Positions 5,559 through 10,085 of a stretch of 10,085 bases of DNA are shown here, piece after piece. The notes below the pieces were generated by a model. That model saw only the letters and a list, made by a program, of their open reading frames with translations, had not been told where the DNA came from and did no database searches. Source of the DNA: an uncultured Clostridium sp. (GTDB taxonomy: Bacteria > Bacillota > Clostridia > Lachnospirales > Lachnospiraceae); NCBI GenBank assembly GCA_937902905.1, contig CALELW010000117.1, forward strand, positions 1 through 10,085, in the 5' to 3' direction. Each line of letters starts with the position of its first letter. Positions within the stretch are counted from its first letter, which is position 1. Position numbers and translations under genes: made by a program.

Positions 5559-5582
5559 GCAGTCTAACACGTAAGAATTGCA

Positions 5583-5611
5583 TTGAATATACGGTATTAA
5601 CGTGGTATAAT
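5583..5611 (+). promoter_or_regulatory. Sigma-A promoter P3 of the tat operon, extended -10
   Basis: TTGAAT (5583-5588), a 17-base spacer and TATAAT (5606-5611), with TGG at 5603-5605 as in P1 and P2. The -35 is weaker than in P1 and P2. Transcription should begin near 5618 and read through the coiled-coil gene and the tat genes to the terminator at 8900. No operator-like repeat is evident. Confidence 0.8.
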
Positions 5612-5653
5612 GCACATTGATACATGATAACTTTTTTCGAGAGGGAAGTAGAG

Positions 5654-7423
5654 ATGAAAACAAAAGCAAACGCAAACAAAAAACATATGCTAATCTATAT
5701 TGCAGTCATATTAGTTTTAGCAATTATAGCTTTCTTTCTGATTGTTGGAAATCCTTTTAAGTATTTTAGTGATAAAGTGATTTCAAGTAATTCATATCAA
5801 GATGAAGAAAGTTATGGAGATGTTAGTAGCATTTTCCAAGACCAAATCGAGTCATATCTTTCAAGTTACTTAGCTAATGCAGAAGACAACCTTGGTTATG
5901 TAACAGAAGATGATATGACAGCAATTACGGCGGAAATCACTACCGGAATTTTGAATTCAGTCCCGGCTAATGAATTGACAGAAGATAATTGGAACGAAAT
6001 TCGACAGTTTGTTACTGATGCAGTAGCGACAGCAATGACAGAATATAATATTTCAAATGCAGGTGACACTTCACAAGAATTTGTGTTGACGGATGAGTTT
6101 AAAAATTATATTACAAGTCAAGTTGTTCCTGCCATCACAGCAGAATATCAGATTTACAAAAATGATATTGAGGATTTAAGAAGCTCTCTAACAAAAATTT
6201 CAAATGAGTATTCAAAAAACAAAGCATCATATGATACTTTGATTCAAAACATTGAAAATTCATTAAAGACAATCAATGTTGATGTTAAAAGAGTTTCTGA
6301 TGTGGCAAGTTCTACTACAGAGATTGATAACTTAAAAACGGTTACATCCAATCTTGAAACAAACATTAAAAACTTATCTACAGCACTGGATAGCTACAAA
6401 TCGGAGACGGCTCAAAATTTCACAGATGTTGAAAAAGAAATTGCAGAGTTGACAGATAAAGTAAATAGTGCAATAGCGAGACTTGAGCAGTTAACACAAC
6501 AGCAGATTGAAGATGTAAAAACAAATTTAAAAGCACAGATTGAAGCAAATTCGAATTTGCTTGATTCCCAGAAAGAAGAATACACAAAAAAAATTGATGA
6601 AATACAGGCATCTACATCATCCGATTTAATGAATGCAGTAGGACAGTTGCAAAATGACATTACTCAAAAGAATAACGAAACAACTACCCTATTACAGCAA
6701 ACGATTAATAATTTATATGGTGGCGCGGATGGAACTGTAACAATTCAAGAACTTATTAATCAGATTCAAAACAATACAGATTACACAGATGAACAAAAAA
6801 ATCAGTTAATAGAATTGATTAATGCAAAATATGGTACGCTTGAAAGTTCAACAAAGACAAACATTGATACCGTAAAATCTGATTTGGCTAAAGAAGTAGA
6901 AAATAGAAAGCAGTATACAGATGATGCAATTAACGATTTGAAAACGTCATTAAGTGGACAGCTTGCAAGCCTCACAAAAGATATGTCAAGTACAAAATCT
7001 GATTTATCAAATACAAAATCAGATTTATCAGATACAAAGACAGATTTATCAAACACGAAAAATGATTTGAAGGACACAAAAACAACAGTCACAGACCATG
7101 AAAAGAGATTAACAACAGCGGAAACAGATATTTCTAATATTAATGCATCCATTGATTCAATGACAACTGATGAATGGATTAATTCATTCACAATCAAAAC
7201 AAGTGATTGGATTTCAAGTGGTAACAAATATTATTACAGAGTATCTAATGCCAATATCAAAATGACACCAGAGAGTGACATTACTGTGAATTACGCTGAT
7301 TCATCTATTCAAGTTGACAGTTACGTACAGCAGACTGGATATTTTGATATTTATGTAAACACAGTTCCTACAGGCAACGTTGTTGTAAATTATGTTCACA
7401 TACAAAACAGAGCAACTAATTAA
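5654..7423 (+). CDS. Membrane-anchored long coiled-coil surface protein (589 aa)
   Basis: The ATG at 5654 has GAGGGA (5641-5646) seven bases upstream; the in-frame ATG at 5624 has no ribosome binding site and lies only about six bases past the predicted transcription start. A Lys-rich head (residues 1-11) and one hydrophobic span (about 12-32) make a signal anchor, so the rest should face outside. Residues about 50-500 are largely charged/polar and helical, with coiled-coil-like spacing. Residues 447-481 are five tandem heptads of the form TKxDLxN/D. Residues about 500-589 form a compact beta-rich end (NKYYYRVSNANIKM, GYFDIYVNTVPTGNVVVNYV) that reminds me of C-terminal domains of phage head or tail fibres. 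It has no Cys and no twin-arginine motif. It is the first gene of the tat unit, 17 bases before tatA. A stalk-and-head surface fibre is inference. Confidence 0.85.
   Translation: MKTKANANKKHMLIYIAVILVLAIIAFFLIVGNPFKYFSDKVISSNSYQDEESYGDVSSIFQDQIESYLSSYLANAEDNLGYVTEDDMTAITAEITTGILNSVPANELTEDNWNEIRQFVTDAVATAMTEYNISNAGDTSQEFVLTDEFKNYITSQVVPAITAEYQIYKNDIEDLRSSLTKISNEYSKNKASYDTLIQNIENSLKTINVDVKRVSDVASSTTEIDNLKTVTSNLETNIKNLSTALDSYKSETAQNFTDVEKEIAELTDKVNSAIARLEQLTQQQIEDVKTNLKAQIEANSNLLDSQKEEYTKKIDEIQASTSSDLMNAVGQLQNDITQKNNETTTLLQQTINNLYGGADGTVTIQELINQIQNNTDYTDEQKNQLIELINAKYGTLESSTKTNIDTVKSDLAKEVENRKQYTDDAINDLKTSLSGQLASLTKDMSSTKSDLSNTKSDLSDTKTDLSNTKNDLKDTKTTVTDHEKRLTTAETDISNINASIDSMTTDEWINSFTIKTSDWISSGNKYYYRVSNANIKMTPESDITVNYADSSIQVDSYVQQTGYFDIYVNTVPTGNVVVNYVHIQNRATN
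6992..7096 (+). repeat. Five tandem 21-bp repeats encoding heptads
   Basis: Five consecutive in-frame 21-base units start at 6992, 7013, 7034, 7055 and 7076. Each encodes a seven-residue unit TKSDLSN, TKSDLSD, TKTDLSN, TKNDLKD or TKTTVTD. The first two differ at only two bases and the later ones are increasingly diverged, which suggests growth by unit duplication. Leu and Thr alternate four and three residues apart, as expected for a coiled-coil core. Confidence 0.85.
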
Positions 7424-7440
7424 AAAAAGGAGACAAATAT

Positions 7441-7632
7441 ATGAGAGGGTCATTAGCAGAGTTATTAGTAGTAGCATTGGTTGTACTTACAGTGCTTATC
7501 TTTGGTGGAAAAAACAAAATTGTTGATTTTGCCAAATCGTTAAAAGAAAGTAAGGATATTCTTACAGAAGATTCGAAAAAAAATGATGAGAAATCTGAAA
7601 CCGTAACGGAAGTAAAGGAAAATAATGCCTAA
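7441..7632 (+). CDS. tatA: Sec-independent protein translocase TatA
   Basis: TatA forms the oligomeric part of the twin-arginine translocon that lets folded proteins cross the membrane. This 63-residue protein has the family layout. A short N-terminal membrane helix (about residues 4-21) begins with a polar Glu (AELLV). A FGGKNKI hinge replaces the usual FGPKKLP. An amphipathic helix follows (DFAKSLKESKDIL), then a charged, unstructured tail. GGAG (7429-7432) is eight bases before the ATG. The stop overlaps the tatC start (TAATG), so the two are translationally coupled. The loss of the hinge Pro is unusual but tolerated in divergent members. The neighbouring tatC makes the assignment firm. 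Confidence 0.9.
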   Translation: MRGSLAELLVVALVVLTVLIFGGKNKIVDFAKSLKESKDILTEDSKKNDEKSETVTEVKENNA

Positions 7633-8357
7633 TGAGAAATGACACTGAAATGGAGTTAAAAGACCATATACGAGAAATGCGAAACAGATTATTAGTCTGC
7701 ATAATATTTTTCGTTATTGCGTTTGCACTTTTTATGTATAAAGCAAACGATGTTCTTTCATTATTTCTGTCATTAGCAAATGGTACGGATATAAGGAAGC
7801 AATTTGCTTTCTTATATCCACAAGAAATTTTTATTCAGTATTTAAGCATATCTTTTCTGCTTGCAGTCATTGTAAGCATTCCAGTAATCTTATACGAGAT
7901 AGGAATGTTTATTGTTCCTGCGGTAGAACGTAAAGTCACTTTTTTCTTATTTATAATACTTGCCGGAATATTGTTTTATATTGGAATGGCATTTTGTATT
8001 TTTATCATGCTTCCATTTGTAATGACATACTTTGCAGGAATCAATTCACAAGTGCAAGCAACAGGAATGATTTCAATAGAAAAATATATGTCATTGATTA
8101 AAACAATGATACTGGCTTTTGGCGTCGTATTCGAAATTCCAGTTGTCACAATTATATTTAGCAAAATTGGAATTTTCACACCAGAACGAATGGCAAAATT
8201 TAGAAGTCCGTTTATTGTAATTGCCTTTATTGTTGGAGCGATGATAACTCCGCCAGATATTACAAGTCAGATTATTGTGGCAGTACCTATGGTAGTCTTG
8301 TACCAGATAAGCTATATTATTTGTAAAAGAATGTACAAGAATGTAAATACTGAATGA
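7632..8357 (+). CDS. tatC: Sec-independent protein translocase TatC
   Basis: TatC is the multi-spanning receptor that binds twin-arginine signal peptides. The 241-residue length and six hydrophobic spans fit the family. Hallmarks are the N-terminal DHIREMRNRLL (residues 11-21; Glu15 and Arg17 match the conserved positions of E. coli TatC) and the loop VPAVERK with Glu99 (equivalent to E. coli Glu103). FGVVFEIPV carries Glu168, and VGAMITPPDITSQ carries Asp209. All four functionally important acidic positions are therefore kept and the protein should be active. The start overlaps the tatA stop by one base; AAAGGA lies at 7614-7619. The second TatA/B-like gene follows 26 bases later. It is divergent and plasmid-borne, but unmistakable. 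Confidence 0.96.
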   Translation: MRNDTEMELKDHIREMRNRLLVCIIFFVIAFALFMYKANDVLSLFLSLANGTDIRKQFAFLYPQEIFIQYLSISFLLAVIVSIPVILYEIGMFIVPAVERKVTFFLFIILAGILFYIGMAFCIFIMLPFVMTYFAGINSQVQATGMISIEKYMSLIKTMILAFGVVFEIPVVTIIFSKIGIFTPERMAKFRSPFIVIAFIVGAMITPPDITSQIIVAVPMVVLYQISYIICKRMYKNVNTE

Positions 8358-8383
8358 TTTAAGAAATATGAGAGGAAAGAAGA

Positions 8384-8614
8384 ATGGGAATTGGTGAGTG
8401 GGCGATAATAATTATTATTGCCTTAATGGTTATAAAACCGGAAAAAGCAAAAGAATACACAAAAGTTGCTGTCAAGGTTAGAAAATATATTCGTGAAGCC
8501 ACCGAAGAGGTTAAAAATGAGATGAACGATGTAATGACTGAGATGGATAATTGCACAGAGCCAACTCACAGCAACGTTGAAGAAAGCAAGGAGGATACGA
8601 AAAATGCAGAGTAA
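8384..8614 (+). CDS. Second TatA/TatB-like translocase subunit
   Basis: A 76-residue protein starting MGIGEWAIIIIIALMVIKP. It has the TatA/TatB plan: a very short N-terminal hydrophobic helix (residues 6-17) preceded by GIGE with a polar Glu5, then a KPEKAKEY hinge. A long basic amphipathic helix (TKVAVKVRKYIREATEEV, about 26-43) leads into an acidic tail. The G-x-x-E start and long amphipathic helix are closer to TatB than is the TatA at 7441, but TatA and TatB cannot be separated reliably by eye. AGAGGAAAG (8371-8379) precedes the ATG. Its end overlaps the substrate gene by eleven bases. Likely role: receptor partner of TatC, or a second pore subunit. Confidence 0.82.
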   Translation: MGIGEWAIIIIIALMVIKPEKAKEYTKVAVKVRKYIREATEEVKNEMNDVMTEMDNCTEPTHSNVEESKEDTKNAE

Positions 8615-8876
8615 AATGTCCAGAAGAGAACTGTTGAAAAACTTAGGTGTTGGAGTGGCATCGTTAGGTTTACTGTCATTTATAAAGCCAGTACAAACTT
8701 TTGCGGGAGTTCAAGACAATTCATCTGCTGTTTCATCTACAGTATATGTGGGAAGTACACAGCCACCTACAGCATCGGAGTATTTAGGATGGTTGAATAC
8801 AACAGACGGTTTATGGTATTACAGAACTAATAAGACAAGTAGTGTATGGACGGTTGCATCAAGTGCTTGGACATAA
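8604..8876 (+). CDS. Small secreted protein with twin-arginine signal peptide
   Basis: A 90-residue protein. SRRELLKN (Arg7-Arg8) matches the S/T-R-R-x-[FL]-L-K Tat motif. It is followed by a moderately hydrophobic Gly-rich core (LGVGVASLGLLSF), a Lys-Pro, and a likely signal peptidase I site after QTFA (Ala34). The mature part is only about 56 residues, free of Cys, and rich in Thr, Ser, Trp and Tyr: VYVGSTQPPTASEYLGW, then TTDGLWYYR and SVWTVASSAW. This reminds me of short segments in phage tail-fibre proteins. The ATG at 8604 has AGGAGG ending at 8594; in-frame starts further up lie inside the previous gene. Its place at the end of the tat operon makes it the obvious dedicated cargo. Function unknown; an adhesin, fibre component or small effector are options. 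Confidence 0.85.
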   Translation: MQSKMSRRELLKNLGVGVASLGLLSFIKPVQTFAGVQDNSSAVSSTVYVGSTQPPTASEYLGWLNTTDGLWYYRTNKTSSVWTVASSAWT

Positions 8877-8899
8877 GATAATGTGTATCTGAAATAATA

Positions 8900-8950
8900 A
8901 ATAAGAAAAGCCAACGTTGTTAAGAAGATTCAACGTTGGCTTTTCTTATT
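8900..8950. terminator. Bidirectional terminator between the tat operon and rep
   Basis: A perfect 20-bp inverted repeat pairs 8900-8919 with 8931-8950 (core GCCAACGTTG/CAACGTTGGC, outer A/T-rich arms) around an 11-base loop. Read on either strand it is a GC-rich stem followed by a T-rich arm, so it should stop both the tat operon and the convergent rep gene. The stop codon of rep (8946-8948) lies inside the right arm. Confidence 0.92.
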
Positions 8951-9806
8951 CAATAGTGCGTGGAATAGGTGTGGCATTTTGACTGAATATTTTCTCTAAA
9001 GTTTCTTCATCATAAATCCGCTGTTCAAAATTTAAAAAGTTATTTTTTGTATGCGGAGTTTTATGAGTGCCATCTTTACTTATACTGTAATCTATGGCAG
9101 GGGAAGTTACAGATTTACTTTCAACAATAGTTTTTGGCTCACATGGAAAAGTAAAAACATATCCCTGTATATTACCTTTATCACCGCGTCTTGTAATAGA
9201 TACTTTTAAATCTTTAAAGCTATTTATCTGCGTAAGCTCAGTAACAGCAGGTTCTATGCAACGTTGGTATACTTTCCAATTATTATAAGAATCCGGTGCG
9301 CCTATAAGATGATGGAAATTTCCAACATCTGTAACTTCATATTTGCCAGTTGAACGCCATTGCTTAAGTAATCGATAGAGAGTTTTTGAATATTTGCTTT
9401 TCAGGTTTACAAATTCTCTTAATTCAAACAATGTAAAATTACTCGTCAAATCATTAAGCAAAAAAATAAAATCTGGATTTACACGAACCGTCAATTCTTG
9501 ATTTATTTCATCGAGTTTAAAGGTTGGAAACAACACAAGCATTAATGTCACTCCGTCCATTTCTATCAAGGAATTCATGTTTTGAAGCTTTTGATTCATG
9601 GATTTTATATCGTCAATTAAACGTTTTTTAGCACTCGGCTTATAATTTGTAAGCTTTCGAATTTCTTCAAATGAAAGAGTAATAATTGTAGCCTGCTGTT
9701 CTTTCATTATAGAGCAAAGCGCAAAAAACATATTAAATTCCATTGATGTAAAAGAATCAAATTTTAATAAATTCATATGATTATTGTATTTTACTATCTC
9801 ATTCAT
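8946..9806 (-). CDS. Rep_3-family (RepB-type) plasmid replication initiator
   Basis: Initiator protein that binds iterons and opens the plasmid origin. The 286-residue length is usual for Rep_3. Two winged-helix domains can be followed. The first covers about residues 12-120 (NLLKFDSFTSMEFNMFFAL, then LSFEEIRKLTNY). The second covers about 125-220 (FTLFELREFVNLKSKYSKTL and YRLLKQWRSTGKYEV, then FHHLIGAPDSYNNWKVYQR and a final beta hairpin). The acidic/polar tail after 220 looks disordered. GGGAGGA on the minus strand (9811-9817) is just upstream of the ATG, and a promoter lies at 9838-9866. Iterons lie directly behind it, which is the standard arrangement and suggests autoregulation. It converges on the tat operon across a shared terminator. 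Confidence 0.93.
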   Translation of the reverse strand: MNEIVKYNNHMNLLKFDSFTSMEFNMFFALCSIMKEQQATIITLSFEEIRKLTNYKPSAKKRLIDDIKSMNQKLQNMNSLIEMDGVTLMLVLFPTFKLDEINQELTVRVNPDFIFLLNDLTSNFTLFELREFVNLKSKYSKTLYRLLKQWRSTGKYEVTDVGNFHHLIGAPDSYNNWKVYQRCIEPAVTELTQINSFKDLKVSITRRGDKGNIQGYVFTFPCEPKTIVESKSVTSPAIDYSISKDGTHKTPHTKNNFLNFEQRIYDEETLEKIFSQNATPIPRTIE

Positions 9807-9837
9807 AAATTCCTCCCAAAATCAAAAACATAAGTAC

Positions 9838-9866
9838 ATAATACCATAATAATACCATTAATACAA
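9838..9866 (-). promoter_or_regulatory. Promoter P4 of the replication initiator gene
   Basis: On the minus strand: TTGTAT (9861-9866), a 17-base spacer and TATTAT (9838-9843), preceded by TGG (9844-9846), the same extended -10 design as P1-P3. The transcription start would be near 9831, about 25 bases before the rep ATG. It lies between rep and the iterons, so Rep bound to the nearest iterons could repress it. Confidence 0.75.
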
Positions 9867-9942
9867 TAAAAGAGACATTATATATATGCGGGTGGGTGGA
9901 TTCACAGACAAAAGTGGGTGGATTTGAAAATAACTAAAAATA

Positions 9943-10006
9943 TTCAATGTGTGTCAATCAATAATACAGACAAAAATGGGTGGATTTGAAAATTATACAC
10001 ATTGAA
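9943..10006. repeat. 10-bp inverted repeat flanking an iteron
   Basis: TTCAATGTGT (9943-9952) is the exact reverse complement of ACACATTGAA (9997-10006). The arms enclose the iteron copy at 9966-9992. They could be a second protein-binding site in the origin or a cruciform-forming element. Confidence 0.6.
9993..10001 (+). promoter_or_regulatory. DnaA box (TTATACACA)
   Basis: TTATACACA matches the DnaA box consensus TTATNCACA at every fixed position. It follows directly after the iteron ending at 9992 and overlaps the right arm of the inverted repeat. Iteron origins commonly combine initiator sites with host DnaA boxes, so the position supports function. Confidence 0.65.
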
Positions 10007-10085
10007 AGTGTCTGATAACTTATTGCTATATTATGAATAGACGGATAATTGTTATAAAATACCACAGACAAAAATGGGTGGATTT

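Larger units (their letters stand above)
9838..10085. other. Probable replication origin (iterons, DnaA box, AT-rich DNA)
   Basis: This gene-free stretch behind rep contains the rep promoter, a very A/T-rich segment (about 9838-9887), direct repeats that fit Rep_3 iterons, one consensus DnaA box and an inverted repeat. Together with the adjacent initiator gene this is the expected make-up of an iteron origin. The array is cut by the right edge of the window, so its full extent is not visible. Confidence 0.82.
9891..10085 (+). repeat. Iterons: 22-bp direct repeats, one partial and three full
   Basis: The unit runs from ACAGACAAAA, through one variable base, to TGGGTGGATTT. Clear copies start at 9904 (variable base G), 9966 (A) and 10064 (A). 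The last ends exactly at the window edge. A half copy, GGTGGGTGGATT, lies at 9891-9902, exactly 22 bases before the core of the 9904 copy. Copies 9904 and 9966 share a further GAAAA. The full copies are 62 and 98 bases apart, so the array is loosely spaced rather than tandem. Confidence 0.88.

Noticed and set aside
5624..5653. Earlier ATG at 5624 as start of the coiled-coil protein
   Set aside because: It lies about six bases past the predicted transcription start without a ribosome binding site, whereas GAGGGA is well placed for the ATG at 5654.
6802..7227. 141-codon minus-strand frame opposite the coiled-coil gene
   Set aside because: Its FVFDKSDFV repeats are simply the reverse reading of the 21-base heptad repeats; there is no start signal.
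9094..9288. Plus-strand 64-codon frame inside rep
   Set aside because: Antisense shadow of the well-supported Rep_3 gene, with no start signal.
9904..10085. Repeats considered as a CRISPR array
   Set aside because: The repeats are 22 bases, unevenly spaced (62 and 98 bases apart), next to a Rep_3 gene and a DnaA box, and no cas gene is present; iterons explain them.

Overview
The window looks like part of a low-GC, Gram-positive (Clostridia, probably Lachnospiraceae-type) plasmid or other extrachromosomal replicon. The evidence is the strongly A+T-rich DNA, AGGAGG-type ribosome binding sites, near-consensus sigma-A promoters, a Rep_3-family replication initiator next to iterons, and many tiny genes of kinds I associate with Clostridia mobile elements. 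No rRNA, tRNA, CRISPR array or transposase is visible. The host assignment is inference from composition and remembered family resemblance.

Layout. (1) Positions 1-217 hold the end of a preceding unit, closed by a hairpin terminator at 227-260. (2) A strong extended -10 promoter (284-312) drives a train of small same-strand genes from 357 to about 3390. Most have their own Shine-Dalgarno and unknown function, several are Cys-rich, and at least two are broken. The train ends at a 16-bp-stem terminator (3515-3563). (3) A near-copy of that promoter (3585-3613) starts a second unit: a 153-aa conserved-looking hypothetical protein, a 100-aa protein, two disrupted small genes, and a 157-aa protein with a helix-turn-helix-like segment (5041-5514). 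It ends at a terminator at 5525-5558. (4) A third promoter of the same design (5583-5611) starts the most striking unit: a 589-aa membrane-anchored coiled-coil protein, tatA, tatC, a second TatA/TatB-like gene, and a 90-aa protein with a textbook twin-arginine signal peptide. (5) A 20-bp-stem bidirectional terminator (8900-8950) separates this from a convergent Rep_3 replication initiator (8946-9806, minus strand). Behind rep, 9838-10085 carries its promoter, directly repeated iterons with the core TGGGTGGATTT, a consensus DnaA box and an inverted repeat. This is very probably the replication origin, and it runs off the right end.

How the parts work together. The rep gene and iterons replicate the element. 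The tat unit appears to be a self-contained export cassette: a translocase (TatA, TatC, TatB-like), its own very small secreted substrate, and a large surface coiled-coil protein made from the same transcript. The C-terminal region of the coiled-coil protein and the mature part of the substrate both remind me of phage fibre or receptor-binding modules. A plasmid-borne surface structure or adhesin is therefore a reasonable but unproven reading. The left half resembles the ORFan-rich accessory regions of plasmids and phages, where anti-defence or host-takeover functions are common, but nothing in the sequences proves such a role.
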